Of a stretch of DNA of 64,000 bases, positions 23,673 through 33,119 are shown piece after piece. The position numbers and the translations under genes were made by a program. The stretch's first letter is position 1; every line of letters starts with the position of its first letter. The DNA comes from Stenotrophomonas maltophilia (GTDB taxonomy: Bacteria; Pseudomonadota; Gammaproteobacteria; Xanthomonadales; Xanthomonadaceae). The notes under the pieces are model-generated. The model worked only from the letters and a program-made list of their open reading frames with translations, made no database searches and had not been told where the DNA came from. The DNA is taken from assembly GCF_039555535.1 (NCBI RefSeq), contig NZ_CP154630.1:1439001-1503000 (forward strand). The letters are read 5' to 3'.

Positions 23673-26645
23673 TCAGAATGACCGTGTGATGTTCACGAAG
23701 TACGTACGGCCGAAGTAATCGAAGCCGCTGTACAGGGGCGCGTTGCCAACCGTGCTCAGCACGCCCTGCGAAATGGTAGGCGGCTTCTTGTTGGCGAGGT
23801 TGCGCACGCCACCGGTGACCGACCACTTGTCCGCTTCATACTGCAGCGAGGCTGCCTGGATGAAGTAGTTCGGGGTGTACATTTTGTACTGGCTGGTGGC
23901 CGGATCGAACAGGCCCGGGTTGCGCTCCTCGTAGTAGGCGTAACTGTCCATCTTGTCGATCCAGTCCAGACCGTAACGGACTCGCCAGTTCTTCCACTTG
24001 TAGTTCAGGTCCAGGGTGGCGGTATTTTCCGGCGAGCCGATCATGCCGGCCGAGTCGACCTTCGGATCGTCCGAGAACAGCTGGCTGGTCTGCTCGAAGT
24101 AGTGCGTGCCCTGCAGGGTGGCACGGAACTCGCCCGGGCCGATGTCACGCACATAGCGCAGGGTGAAGTCCAGGCCGCGGACCTTGTTGGTGGAGACGTT
24201 GATGAAGCCGTTGGTGACCGTCAGCTGGTTGGTCTGCGGGTTGCGCTGGATCAGGCGGCACAGGCCGTTGCCCGCAGTGAAGTCCGCGGTGGAGCTGCCG
24301 TAGCAGTTGCGCAGGATGGCGGCGCCGCCTGCGTCCTGCACACCGTTCTCGACCTTGATGTCGAAGTAGTCCAGGGCCAGCGACAGATCGCCGAAGGCCG
24401 GGCCAAATTCCGGCTGCAGGACCACGCCGAAGGTTTTGGCGGTGGAGGTTTCAGCCTTCAGGTTGTTTTCCGCGCCGCCCTGGGTGTAGACGGTGATGCC
24501 CTGCAGCTGGGTGAACTCCGGATCCAGGCCCAGCGACGCGCAGTTCTGGTAGCGCATCGATTCCGGGCGGGCCTCAATGTAGTTGTCGCAGGGGTCGGAC
24601 GACTGCGGCAGGAAGCCGGTGGTGGCGCCCAGGAACTGTTCGAACAGGGCGGGTGCGCGGTACGAGGTGCCGTAGGATGCGCGGAACGACAGCCACTTCA
24701 CCGGGGTCCACAGGGTGCCGATCTTGTAGGTCTCGTCGGAACCATAGGACTTGTAGTCGGTATAGCGGCCGGACAGGTTGACCGACAGCTCCTCAGCGCC
24801 GGTGACGCCGGACAGCAGCGGCAGTTCCAATTCGCCGTAGGCTTCGAACACCGAGTCGCTGCCGCGGGTCGGCGAGGAAGCGGTCAGGTTGTACAGGTCC
24901 TGGTCAATGGAGTACTGCGACGGGCTGTCGTCGATGCGGGCCTTGCGGTACTCCACACCGAACGCGCCACCGGCCGAACCATAAGGCATGTCGAACAGCG
25001 GGCCGTTGACGTTGAAGTTGACCGTGGTTTCCTTGTACAGCGTGTTGCCGGTGACCGGGACGAACACCCAGTCCTTCCAGTCCTGCGGCAGACGGCCGCC
25101 GATCGTGTTGTTGTTCACCGGGGGGGCGGCGACGCAGCCGTTGGAGGCATCACGGCAGACGAAGCCACCGGCGCCGTTGGAGACCACATCCAGGCTCTGC
25201 GCCAGGCGGCTGGTCAGGAAGCTCTGGAAGGTGTAGTCCGCATCGCTGCGCGAATGCATGATGTTGAAGTCGTAATTCCATTCCGAGCTCAGGTGACCGC
25301 GAAGGCCAGCGTTGAAGCGCAGGAAGTCGACCTTCTGCTTACTCTGGTCGTTGCCGAAACCAATGAAGGCACGTACGCCCATCGGCACGCCATTGGTCTG
25401 GTCGGTGGCCGGGCCCGCAACGCTGTCGCGGAGGTTGGCCGGGATAAGCGGATTGCCCACTGCATAGTCCAGGGTCAGCTGGCGATAGCCGGTCTGGGTC
25501 GACTTGCGGTGGTTGCCGAGGAACTCGTAGTACAGCTCAGCGTCGCCCAGCGCGTTCAGGTCGAAGCCGCCCTGGAAGTAGGCGGTGTGGGTCTTGACCG
25601 GGGAGATCAGCGACTGATTGAGCATCTGCGGGTCGAAGGTGTCGCGGTTCAGCGCACCCACGCCTTCGTAGCCGACCAGGCCGGTGGTGACCGACGAATT
25701 CGGGCGCCAGCGGTTGAAGCGGGTGCCGCTGCCTCCCGGCGCGGCGACGCCGGTACGGGTGTTGGTGCCAAGCGTGTTGATGGTCACGCCGCCGCCGTCG
25801 AGGGTGTAGCACTTGGACTTGCCGGTCAGCGGATCGATGAAGTCGCCGCTGCCCCAGTAGTCGCCGGCCTCGATGTCGCGATACTTGTCGGTGGCGCAGC
25901 GGGTCCAGTCGCGGTCGCCGAGGTTAAGTGCGTTGCGCACCGTGTACTCGTACGAACCGGAGAAGTGCGAGCGCTCGCCGGTGCTGCCGAAGGTCAGCGC
26001 ATAGCGACGCTCATCGCCGCCACCGCCGTCGGTCGCGTTGTGCTGACCTTCGAAGGTGACACCGTCGACCTTCTTCTTGGTGATGATGTTGATCACGCCC
26101 GCGACCGCGTCGGAGCCGTAGATCGAGGACGCGCCGTCCTTCAGGATTTCGACGCGGTCGACGATCGAGTTCGGCAGCACGTTCAGGTCGGTCGAGCCGA
26201 CCGAGCCGCGCGAGCCGGCCGGCGAAACGCGGCGGCCGTTGAGCAGGATCAGGGTACGGGTCGGGCCGAGGCCACGCAGGCCCAGGGTGTTGGCGCCGGG
26301 GCCGCCGTCGGTGACGTAGCCACCGTAGGCGTTGTTGATCTGCGATGCACCTGCGGTCACCGCGGTGCTCTGCAGTGCGGCGGTGGTCGAGTTGAAGCCG
26401 GCCAGCGTGGTTTCCTCACGGGTCACGACCTGGACCGGGGACACCGAGTTGAACACGTCGCGGCTGATGCGCGAGCCGGTGACGGTCACCGTGTCCAGAT
26501 TGGTTGCCTTCGACTTGGCCGCTTCCTCGGCCGTCTGCGTCGAACCCGCGTCCTGGGCGAATGCCGGAGCGGCTGCGATGAGCAGCACGGCAGAAGCGAG
26601 GGCAAAGCTCAGCGGATGCCTGCCGAGCGACTTGCGATTGATCAT
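23673..26645 (-). CDS. TonB-dependent receptor
   Basis: A 990-residue outer-membrane receptor. The signal peptide ends AFAQD, then NLDTVTVTGSRISRDV serves as the TonB-box region. The plug has LRGLGPTRTLILLNGRR and the conserved VDRVEILKDGASSIYGSDA with AGVINIITKKK. The barrel ends in Phe (FVNITRSF). This plug pattern is that of the large receptor class common in Xanthomonadaceae and other polymer-using bacteria, where members import oligosaccharides or peptides as well as iron carriers. ATG 26645 follows AAGGGGATTTCAG, a good ribosome site; an upstream in-frame ATG at 26666 is less likely. Neighbouring peptidases hint at peptide uptake, but the ligand is unknown. Confidence 0.92.
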   Translation of the reverse strand: MINRKSLGRHPLSFALASAVLLIAAAPAFAQDAGSTQTAEEAAKSKATNLDTVTVTGSRISRDVFNSVSPVQVVTREETTLAGFNSTTAALQSTAVTAGASQINNAYGGYVTDGGPGANTLGLRGLGPTRTLILLNGRRVSPAGSRGSVGSTDLNVLPNSIVDRVEILKDGASSIYGSDAVAGVINIITKKKVDGVTFEGQHNATDGGGGDERRYALTFGSTGERSHFSGSYEYTVRNALNLGDRDWTRCATDKYRDIEAGDYWGSGDFIDPLTGKSKCYTLDGGGVTINTLGTNTRTGVAAPGGSGTRFNRWRPNSSVTTGLVGYEGVGALNRDTFDPQMLNQSLISPVKTHTAYFQGGFDLNALGDAELYYEFLGNHRKSTQTGYRQLTLDYAVGNPLIPANLRDSVAGPATDQTNGVPMGVRAFIGFGNDQSKQKVDFLRFNAGLRGHLSSEWNYDFNIMHSRSDADYTFQSFLTSRLAQSLDVVSNGAGGFVCRDASNGCVAAPPVNNNTIGGRLPQDWKDWVFVPVTGNTLYKETTVNFNVNGPLFDMPYGSAGGAFGVEYRKARIDDSPSQYSIDQDLYNLTASSPTRGSDSVFEAYGELELPLLSGVTGAEELSVNLSGRYTDYKSYGSDETYKIGTLWTPVKWLSFRASYGTSYRAPALFEQFLGATTGFLPQSSDPCDNYIEARPESMRYQNCASLGLDPEFTQLQGITVYTQGGAENNLKAETSTAKTFGVVLQPEFGPAFGDLSLALDYFDIKVENGVQDAGGAAILRNCYGSSTADFTAGNGLCRLIQRNPQTNQLTVTNGFINVSTNKVRGLDFTLRYVRDIGPGEFRATLQGTHYFEQTSQLFSDDPKVDSAGMIGSPENTATLDLNYKWKNWRVRYGLDWIDKMDSYAYYEERNPGLFDPATSQYKMYTPNYFIQAASLQYEADKWSVTGGVRNLANKKPPTISQGVLSTVGNAPLYSGFDYFGRTYFVNITRSF

Positions 26646-27028
26646 CTGAAATCCCCTTGAATCCAATGATTGCGTCGTACACCGGGGACATTGCCTCGCG
26701 GGCGTCTCCGTGTGCCCCTTGCCCGGTGTTGGCAGTGGTTATGCCCCCGGTTGCACCGGCTTCACGGGCCGGTAACTCGAGATTAACACGGCATTAACTG
26801 ATGCTGTCAAACGTTCATAAGGGAGTCATCAAGCTGTGGTCTGGAGCCTCCTCGCTCTCCGTGTAGTTCGATCCAAATTCATACAACTTATTGATTTTAT
26901 TTATTTTACTCGAGAGGCGCGAAACATGTCTGGATGCTGAATGATTCCTGCAGGCCCGACGCGGCCGCAAAAAAAGGCCCCGCCGAAGCGGGGCCTGGTC
27001 CAGATACAACGTCCGGAAAACGACGGGA
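26646..27028. promoter_or_regulatory. Intergenic region upstream of a TonB receptor
   Basis: 383 bases without a gene. It holds the terminator of the upstream receptor gene at 26968-26996 and a strongly AT-rich stretch at about 26870-26915 (TATTGATTTTATTTATTTTA) that is likely to lie in the promoter area of the receptor gene starting at 26645. I cannot fix the -35 and -10 boxes or a named operator. Confidence 0.4.
26968..26996 (-). terminator. Intrinsic terminator of the third TonB receptor gene
   Basis: Read on the minus strand: AGGCCCCGC-ttc-GGCGGGGCCT followed by TTTTTTGCG. Confidence 0.85.
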
Positions 27029-29836
27029 TCAGAAGTTGTACTTGACCTGGGCCGAAATCTGGCGGCCGTAGACGCTGTAGAAGCCGTCATTGAACGGGGT
27101 CGATTCGTTGCCCGGGTAGTTGTAGCGCTGGCCTTCCGGCAGCTTGTTGAACACGTTGTTGACCATCAGCGACAGGACCAGATCGTCCTGTGCCTGGTAG
27201 TTCATGCTCAGGTTGTACGTGGTGTACGAACCCCACTTGCCGGCCTTGGCGCCGGAAGAGTGGACATAGCCGTAGCTGCGGCCGGTGTAGGCCAGGTAGT
27301 TCGGGGTGCTGCCGACGTAGTTGGCGTACACGGTGGTGGTGAACTTGGCGATGTTCCAGGCCACCGACAGATCGCCACGGACCTTGGCGAAGTTGTCGTA
27401 GTACCACATGTTGTACGGATCGCTCAGCAGGTCGAGCTTGGCGGCGCCCGGCATCGGCTGCACTTCACGCTTCAGCATGTTCGTGTAGTTGCCGGAGAAC
27501 ATCAGCGAGCCGAAGCGACCGATATCCTGCTGGTACTTGGCAGCCACCGTCACCGCTTCCAGGTTCTGGCTGGCGACGTTGAGCTTCGGCGTGTACACGC
27601 GGGTCAGGTTGCCGCCGGCATCGCGCGACACCCAGTCGGTGACGTTCTGGCAGCTGGCCGAGGTATTGTTCGGCAGGCCGTTGTGGCACTGGTACTCGGC
27701 CAGCAGCAGCTGGTCGGTGCTAAGGGTCTTGACCTCGTTCTTGATCTTCCAGTTGTAGTAGTCGGCCGACAGCGAGAAGTTACTCACCGGGGCCCACACC
27801 ACGCCTGCGCTCCACACGTCGGCGGTGATCGGCTTCAGGTCCGGGTTGCCGGACTTTTCGCTGTACACCGAGGTGTTCTTGTAGAACGCGCACTTCTCGT
27901 CGCGCAGGCCGTAGCCCAGCTGGCTGCAACGGTAGTAGTCGTTCTGGCCGGACGAGTACGAGCCGCTCATGCCCTGGAAGGCATCGGACAGGGTCGGTGC
28001 ACGGAAGGCGGTGCCGTACTTGCCGCGCAGCAGCAGGCTCTCGATCGGGCGGAATTCCAGACCGATGCTGTAGGTGGCCTTGTCGACGGTCTTGTCTGCG
28101 ATCTTGAACGCGTCATAGCGGCCAGAGGCGCTGACGGTCAGCTTCTCGAGCAGCGGCATGCGCAGTTCGCTGGTGACCGCGTAGTTGCTGCGGTGGCCGG
28201 CGCCGGCGACGGCGGTGGTGCCCCACACGTTGCCGTCGACGAAGGCCTGGTCCGGCGAGTAGTCCCAACCTTCGCTGCCACCTTCCAGGACGACGGCAAG
28301 GCCGGCGTCACCGCCCGGCAGGCTGAACAGCGAGCCGTTGGTCACCTGCACGCGACCCAGGTTCTGCCAGGTCTTGCTGCGGTGGGTACCGTAGCCGGTG
28401 AAGCTGGCGAACTGGTCCGGGGTGATCGGCGAGTAGAAGGCAGCGTAGTTCGGGTTGTAGATGCCGAACGTGGCGGTCGGGTCCTTCGGATCGGTGTAGG
28501 TGCCCAGGCGCGGGCCCAGCACGGTCTGGCCGAAGAAGTCCTCGATCTTGTCCTTCCAGCGCACGAAGCGGTTCTGGTCCAGGCGGTACTCGCCACGGGT
28601 GAAGCTGGCGCTGTAATCCCAGTCGCCGACCATGCCCTTGCCGCCCAGGGTGACCTGGTAGGCGCGGCTCTCGTCGGAGTTCAGGATGTTGTTGTAGTCG
28701 CCCGCGCCGATCTCCTCCGGCGCGAAGGCGCGCTGCAGGTTCACGACCTTGCCGGCGCCCTGGTCGTAGAAGCCACCCATGACTGACTTGGTGCCCCACC
28801 ACAGGGCGCTGGAGCCGGAGGTGAACTCGGTCTTTTCCTTGCTGTACAACACGTCGGCGAACAGCTGGAAGTTGTCGTTCACGTCGAAGGTCATCGACGA
28901 GTAGAACTGGCCGCTGTTCTTGCCGTTCTTCAGGGTCTTGTAGCCAGCGCTGTATACCGAACCGCAGGACTCGCCCGAAGCGCGCTGGCCAACGACGGTG
29001 GTGCCGTCGTACAGGCCTGCCACGTTGGCGCAGCGGCTCGGGTCCATCATCAGCAGCTTGTTGTCTGCGTTGGTGATGACTGCGAAGTCGTTCGACGGCA
29101 CCTGTGCGGTATAGCCAACCGGGTTGTTCTGCTTGGTGATGTCACGCTGGTAGCCCCAGATCGGGCTGCCGTTTTCGATCTGCACGTTGACCAGCGCATG
29201 GAAGCGATCGTCGAACGCGTTGAAGCCCTTGGCTGCGCTGAAGCGGATGTTGCTGCCGCCGCCTTCGGTGTAGGTGCCGCCACGGACGGTCATCGTGCCG
29301 CCGTCCATGCGCTCCTTCAGGATGATATTGACCACACCGGCGATCGCATCCGAACCGTACAGCGAGGACTGGCCGCCCGGCAGCACTTCGATGCGCTCGA
29401 CGATGTCGATCGGAATGCCGCTGATGTTGTTGAAGGTGTCGCTACCGTTGTACAGCGCCGGATACGAGAGCATCGGGCGGCCGTTGATCAGATACTTGGT
29501 GTAGCCCGGGTTCAGGCCGAACATGCCGGCCGCTTCGGCGCCCTGGGTGAACGAACCCGAGGTCTGGCCGCCCTGCAGGCCGCCAGTGGTCAGCGACGAC
29601 TGCTGCAGTACTTCAGCAACGCTGCTGAAGCCACGGGTCTGGATGTCTTCGGCGGTGATGGACATCACCGGGGTCTGGGTTTCAACCTGGGTCTGCGGGA
29701 TCAGCGAACCGGTGACGGTGATCTTGTCCAGGTTGGTCGCCTTGTCCTGGGCCATTGCCGGGGCGGCGGCCATCAGGGCGGAAATCAGGGCGACGGCGAG
29801 CGTGTTGCGACGTGCGGTGTTGCTTACGTATTTCAT
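27029..29836 (-). CDS. TonB-dependent receptor
   Basis: A 935-residue outer-membrane receptor. The signal peptide ends APAMAQ, then NLDKITVTGSLIPQTQVET in the TonB-box region. The plug contains YLINGRPMLSYPALYNG and VERIEVLPGGQSSLYGSDA with AGVVNIILKER. The barrel ends in Phe (ISAQVKYNF). It is a paralogue of the receptor encoded downstream but differs in its plug loops, so the ligand probably differs too. ATG 29836 starts the signal peptide. An upstream in-frame ATG at 29917 would give a lead without signal-peptide character. It is divergent from mrp, with 212 bases between, in which promoters for both must lie. Confidence 0.92.
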   Translation of the reverse strand: MKYVSNTARRNTLAVALISALMAAAPAMAQDKATNLDKITVTGSLIPQTQVETQTPVMSITAEDIQTRGFSSVAEVLQQSSLTTGGLQGGQTSGSFTQGAEAAGMFGLNPGYTKYLINGRPMLSYPALYNGSDTFNNISGIPIDIVERIEVLPGGQSSLYGSDAIAGVVNIILKERMDGGTMTVRGGTYTEGGGSNIRFSAAKGFNAFDDRFHALVNVQIENGSPIWGYQRDITKQNNPVGYTAQVPSNDFAVITNADNKLLMMDPSRCANVAGLYDGTTVVGQRASGESCGSVYSAGYKTLKNGKNSGQFYSSMTFDVNDNFQLFADVLYSKEKTEFTSGSSALWWGTKSVMGGFYDQGAGKVVNLQRAFAPEEIGAGDYNNILNSDESRAYQVTLGGKGMVGDWDYSASFTRGEYRLDQNRFVRWKDKIEDFFGQTVLGPRLGTYTDPKDPTATFGIYNPNYAAFYSPITPDQFASFTGYGTHRSKTWQNLGRVQVTNGSLFSLPGGDAGLAVVLEGGSEGWDYSPDQAFVDGNVWGTTAVAGAGHRSNYAVTSELRMPLLEKLTVSASGRYDAFKIADKTVDKATYSIGLEFRPIESLLLRGKYGTAFRAPTLSDAFQGMSGSYSSGQNDYYRCSQLGYGLRDEKCAFYKNTSVYSEKSGNPDLKPITADVWSAGVVWAPVSNFSLSADYYNWKIKNEVKTLSTDQLLLAEYQCHNGLPNNTSASCQNVTDWVSRDAGGNLTRVYTPKLNVASQNLEAVTVAAKYQQDIGRFGSLMFSGNYTNMLKREVQPMPGAAKLDLLSDPYNMWYYDNFAKVRGDLSVAWNIAKFTTTVYANYVGSTPNYLAYTGRSYGYVHSSGAKAGKWGSYTTYNLSMNYQAQDDLVLSLMVNNVFNKLPEGQRYNYPGNESTPFNDGFYSVYGRQISAQVKYNF

Positions 29837-30048
29837 GTAGTTCCAATAGAGAGCAAAAACAAAAACGGCACTGCGCATGCGCCATCGTGCGCGCTGGGAA
29901 CCAGCTTCGCAGCCCAAAACAGTGCTTCAGGAACGTAACATGAACTTAACAATCTGTGCACGAATCTGTAGCAATCCTGAATTTCAGTCAGGCTACGTCC
30001 AGCTTGTATGATGTTGGGTTATTCCCCCTGATACAGCTGGTGCCCGTT

Positions 30049-30903
30049 GTGAACAGTTCCCCCCGCCGCCCCCATGCCAGCCAGGTCCAGAAGGGACTGA
30101 CGCCACATGCCCGCATCCGCAATGTCATCGCGGTCGGCTCCGGCAAGGGCGGCGTGGGCAAGTCGACCACCGCGGTCAATCTGGCCGTCGCGCTGCAGCA
30201 GCTGGGCGCACGTGTTGGCGTGCTGGACGCGGACATCTACGGCCCCAGCGTGCCCGCCATGCTGGGCTTGTCCGGGCGGCCGGAAAGCCCCGACAACAAG
30301 AGCATCGAACCGCTTCGCGCGTTCGGCGTGGACACCATGTCGATCGGCTACCTGATCGAAGAGGACACGCCGATGATCTGGCGCGGTCCGATGGCCACCT
30401 CGGCAATGACCCAGCTGTTCAACGACACGCTGTGGGATGACCTGGATTTTCTGCTGATCGACCTGCCGCCGGGCACCGGCGACATCCAGCTGACCCTGAC
30501 CCAGAAGATTCCGCTGGCCGGTGCAGTGATCGTCACCACGCCGCAGGACATCGCCACGCTGGACGCAAAGAAGGCGTTGAAGATGTTCGAGAAGGTCGAG
30601 GTGCCGGTACTGGGCATCGTCGAGAACATGGCGGTGCATACCTGCAGCAACTGCGGGCATGTCGAGCACCTGTTCGGTGAAGGCGGCGGTGAGCGCATGG
30701 CGGCCCAGTACGGCGTACCGCTGCTGGGTTCGTTGCCGCTGCAGATCGGCATCCGCGAGCAGGGCGATAGTGGTACCCCGATCACCGTGGCGCAGCCCGA
30801 TTCGGTACCGGCCCAGGCGTACCGCCATGCCGCACAGCGCCTGATCGAGGAAGTGGGCAAGCGCCCGCGGGCCTCGATCCCGATCCTGTCGTCGCTGCTG
30901 TAA
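30049..30903 (+). CDS. apbC: Mrp/ApbC family iron-sulfur cluster carrier ATPase
   Basis: A 284-residue cytoplasmic P-loop ATPase that carries and hands on Fe-S clusters. The deviant Walker A is GSGKGGVGKST (residues 30-40), followed by VLDADIYGPSVPAMLG, the Walker B-type LIDLPPGTGD and the cluster-binding CxxC at Cys199 and Cys202 (CSNCGH). The DUF59/MIP18 domain often found at the N-terminus of Mrp is absent: translation from GTG 30049 leaves only about 25 residues before the ATPase core. The next gene, dcd, starts 78 bases on and has its own -10 candidate. Confidence 0.93.
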   Translation: MNSSPRRPHASQVQKGLTPHARIRNVIAVGSGKGGVGKSTTAVNLAVALQQLGARVGVLDADIYGPSVPAMLGLSGRPESPDNKSIEPLRAFGVDTMSIGYLIEEDTPMIWRGPMATSAMTQLFNDTLWDDLDFLLIDLPPGTGDIQLTLTQKIPLAGAVIVTTPQDIATLDAKKALKMFEKVEVPVLGIVENMAVHTCSNCGHVEHLFGEGGGERMAAQYGVPLLGSLPLQIGIREQGDSGTPITVAQPDSVPAQAYRHAAQRLIEEVGKRPRASIPILSSLL

Positions 30904-30943
30904 GCACCTCGGCGGGGGCCGCCGGCGACGCCCGGCCCCCTGC

Positions 30944-30949
30944 TAGAAT
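30944..30949 (+). promoter_or_regulatory. Candidate -10 element for dcd
   Basis: TAGAAT, 33 bases before the dcd start codon, one mismatch from TATAAT. No clear -35 match. Confidence 0.35.
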
Positions 30950-30981
30950 CCTCGCGCCCCCTCGTACCCCCAGGACAAAGC

Positions 30982-31554
30982 ATGAGCATCAAGAGTGACC
31001 GTTGGATCCGCCGCATGTCCGAGCAGCACGGCATGATCGAGCCGTTCGAGGCAGGGCAGGTCAAGCAGGCCAACGGCGAGCGCATCGTCAGCTACGGCAC
31101 CTCCAGCTACGGCTACGACGTGCGCTGCTCGCGTGAGTTCAAGGTGTTCACCAACATCAACTCGACCATCGTCGATCCCAAGCATTTCGACTCGGGAAGC
31201 TTCGTCGACATCACTGCCGACGAGTGCATCATCCCGCCCAACAGCTTCGCGCTGGCGCGCACCGTGGAGTACTTCCGCATCCCCCGCGACACCCTGGTGG
31301 TGTGCCTGGGCAAGAGCACCTACGCGCGTTGCGGCATCATCGTCAACGTGACGCCGCTGGAACCGGAATGGGAAGGCCACGTCACCCTGGAGTTCAGCAA
31401 CACCACGCCGCTGCCGGCGCGCATCTATGCCAATGAGGGCGTCGCGCAGATGCTGTTCTTCCAGGCCGCGGCCGATGACATCTGCGAGACCTCGTACCGC
31501 GATCGTGGCGGCAAGTACCAGGGCCAGACCGGTGTGACCCTGCCGCGGACCTGA
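30982..31554 (+). CDS. dcd: dCTP deaminase
   Basis: Converts dCTP to dUTP, the main route to thymidylate in gammaproteobacteria. The 190-residue product carries the trimeric dUTPase-like fold with [44 protein letters not shown] (read in two parts; the Ser-x-x-Ala-Arg and catalytic Glu region) and the C-terminal [11 protein letters not shown] lid that closes over the nucleotide. Length matches the E. coli enzyme. A clean intrinsic terminator follows. Confidence 0.97.
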   Translation: MSIKSDRWIRRMSEQHGMIEPFEAGQVKQANGERIVSYGTSSYGYDVRCSREFKVFTNINSTIVDPKHFDSGSFVDITADECIIPPNSFALARTVEYFRIPRDTLVVCLGKSTYARCGIIVNVTPLEPEWEGHVTLEFSNTTPLPARIYANEGVAQMLFFQAAADDICETSYRDRGGKYQGQTGVTLPRT

Positions 31555-31576
31555 TCGCCCGCGTCATCGCACGACG

Positions 31577-31604
31577 AAAACGCCGGGCATGCCCGGCGTT
31601 TTCG
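31577..31604 (+). terminator. Intrinsic terminator of dcd
   Basis: AACGCCGGGC-at-GCCCGGCGTT followed by TTCGTTT. Confidence 0.85.
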
Positions 31605-31607
31605 TTT

Positions 31608-31639
31608 GTAGCGCGCGCCCGGGCATGGCCGGGCGCTAC
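31608..31639. repeat. SMAG-type REP unit
   Basis: GTAGCGCGCGCCCGGGCATG...GGGCGCTAC: a single unit ended by GTAG and CTAC, between the dcd terminator and the stop codon of a minus-strand small gene, two bases away. Confidence 0.75.
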
Positions 31640-31640
31640 C

Positions 31641-31808
31641 TTACTTCCCGCGCCCGAACAGCATCGCGATGCCGACACCCACCAGCGCCACCGGCCACCA
31701 GGTCAGCAGCAGCTTGGACAGGTTCAGGTGCGTCCAGCCGAGATTGCTGGCGAGCATGAACAGGCCGATCAGGATCAGCAGGATGGCGGCAACGAGGTTG
31801 AATCGCAT
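31641..31808 (-). CDS. Small two-helix membrane protein (LiaF/DUF5668-like)
   Basis: A 55-residue protein starting at ATG 31808, 15 bases after the stop of the HIT gene. It reads MRFNLVAAILLILIGLFMLA for helix 1, a short turn (SNLGWTHLNLSKL), then LTWWPVALVGVGIAMLF for helix 2, ending GRGK. The pattern of a helix with L-I-G, an N-L-G turn and W-W-P-x-x-L-x-G-x-G is that of the LiaI/LiaF-like transmembrane domain, found alone or joined to stress-sensing proteins. The role here is unknown. It is the last gene of a three-gene minus-strand operon. Confidence 0.75.
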   Translation of the reverse strand: MRFNLVAAILLILIGLFMLASNLGWTHLNLSKLLLTWWPVALVGVGIAMLFGRGK

Positions 31809-31823
31809 CGGGTCGGCGAAGGC

Positions 31824-32246
31824 TCAGGAGTGGGCCGGATATCCTAGCCGTTCCTTCCAGTAGGCGACATGCTGGTCCAGCGTGCCTGGCTCGTAGCGGT
31901 GCGCGGGACCGCTGCCCCAGACCGGGCCCGGCCAGGCCGGATCTCCGTCATGGCGGCCGATCACGTGGAAGTGCAGCTGGCGCACGATGTTGCCCAGCGC
32001 GCCGATGTTGATCTTCTCCACCCCGTCGGAGCCCTTCAGGGCCTTGCAGGCGCGGTTGAGCTCGGTGCGCAGCTTGTCCTGCTGCTCGCCGTCCAGCTCG
32101 ATCCACTCGGTGACCCCGGCCAGGCGCGGTACCAGTACCAGCCACGGGAATCGTTCGTCGTTCATCAGCCGCACTTGCGACAACGGTCCTTCGGCCACCA
32201 GCACGCTATCGGTGGCCAGGCGTGAATCGAGTTCGAATTCGCTCAT
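31824..32246 (-). CDS. HIT-like domain protein
   Basis: A 140-residue protein of the histidine-triad superfamily, which binds and splits nucleotide phosphates or nucleotide conjugates. The motif region is RQLHFHVIGRHDGDPAWPGP: the triad H-x-H-x-H has Gln in the first place (Q-L-H-F-H-V-I), as is common in this bacterial branch. The N-terminus has ERFPWLVLVPRLAG, the typical strand pair, and the C-terminus has the conserved aromatic helix. Its start overlaps the stop of the dienelactone hydrolase gene by four bases. The substrate is unknown. Confidence 0.88.
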   Translation of the reverse strand: MSEFELDSRLATDSVLVAEGPLSQVRLMNDERFPWLVLVPRLAGVTEWIELDGEQQDKLRTELNRACKALKGSDGVEKINIGALGNIVRQLHFHVIGRHDGDPAWPGPVWGSGPAHRYEPGTLDQHVAYWKERLGYPAHS

Positions 32247-32920
32247 CCAAGATGCTCCGAGAAGAAGTCCAGGGTGCGTTGCAGCGCCAGGGCGGCGCTG
32301 TCTGGATCATACGCATGTCCGACCTCCCGGTTGAAGGCGTGGTCGGCCGGATAGACGAAGGTGGCCATCCGCGGCAGCTTTTCGCGGTGGGCCTGGACGG
32401 CCTCCGGCGGGATGCTCCTGTCCTGGGCGCCGAAGTGGAAGATCACCGGCGCCTTCGGCGTCTCATCGAGGAACTGGACGTTGCGCGCACCGTAGTAGCT
32501 GACAGAAGGCAGGCCCAGGCGCACTGCGGACAGCATCGCCACCGTACCGCCCCAGCAATAGCCGACGGTGCCGACCTTGCCGTAGGGGGCCAGGCGGGTG
32601 GCCGCCGCGCGGACCACTTCCAGCGCCCGTTCCATGCCCAGCGCGGCTACCCGTTCCAGCCCCTGCTTCACGCCGTCGGCGTCGTAGGGCAGGGCATCCG
32701 GATCGGCCTCGGGTCCATCGACCAGGTCGAAGAACGAAGGTGCCAGCACCGCATAGCCTTCGGCGGCGAAGCGCTCGGCCACGCTGCGGATATGCGGGTT
32801 GGCGCCGAAGATTTCCTGCACCACCACCAGCCCGCCGCGCGGGGTGCCCTCGGGGAGTGCCTGCCAGGCCCGTACCGCGCCGTGGTGCGTATCCAGGGTG
32901 ATCCACTCGGCCATCGTCAT
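32243..32920 (-). CDS. Dienelactone hydrolase family protein
   Basis: A 225-residue cytoplasmic alpha/beta hydrolase. The nucleophile motif is GYCWGG, with Cys as in true dienelactone hydrolases; the acid is in [11 protein letters not shown] and the His in [10 protein letters not shown]. The early strand carries [19 protein letters not shown], where E-I-F-G-x-N is the family mark with the catalytic-site Glu. In aromatic degradation these enzymes open dienelactone, but no such pathway genes are near, so a broader carboxymethyl-ester hydrolase role is likely. ATG 32920 and ATG 32914 are both possible starts. Confidence 0.92.
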   Translation of the reverse strand: MTMAEWITLDTHHGAVRAWQALPEGTPRGGLVVVQEIFGANPHIRSVAERFAAEGYAVLAPSFFDLVDGPEADPDALPYDADGVKQGLERVAALGMERALEVVRAAATRLAPYGKVGTVGYCWGGTVAMLSAVRLGLPSVSYYGARNVQFLDETPKAPVIFHFGAQDRSIPPEAVQAHREKLPRMATFVYPADHAFNREVGHAYDPDSAALALQRTLDFFSEHLG

Positions 32921-33119
32921 CTACTCTCGTTGCAGGGGACAGGGCTGCATTGTCGGTGCTGCGCGGGTTAGCGCGGTGTCAGCGGCTGTGCGTGATCGGG
33001 CGGCTGGCCGTTCAGAGCGAGGCCGCCAACCCCGGTATACTGGCGCTCTTTCAGGCCCCGGCCCCCAGGAACCCCTGCCATGCCGGCAGGGGCCCAGGCC
33101 CCCAGAGTCCCGCGATTCC

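Noticed and set aside
24102..26660. Long open frame on the plus strand opposite a TonB receptor gene
   Set aside because: The minus-strand receptor has full motifs, signal peptide and terminator. The plus-strand text is low-complexity Gly/Ala/Val/Arg shadow with no ribosome site.
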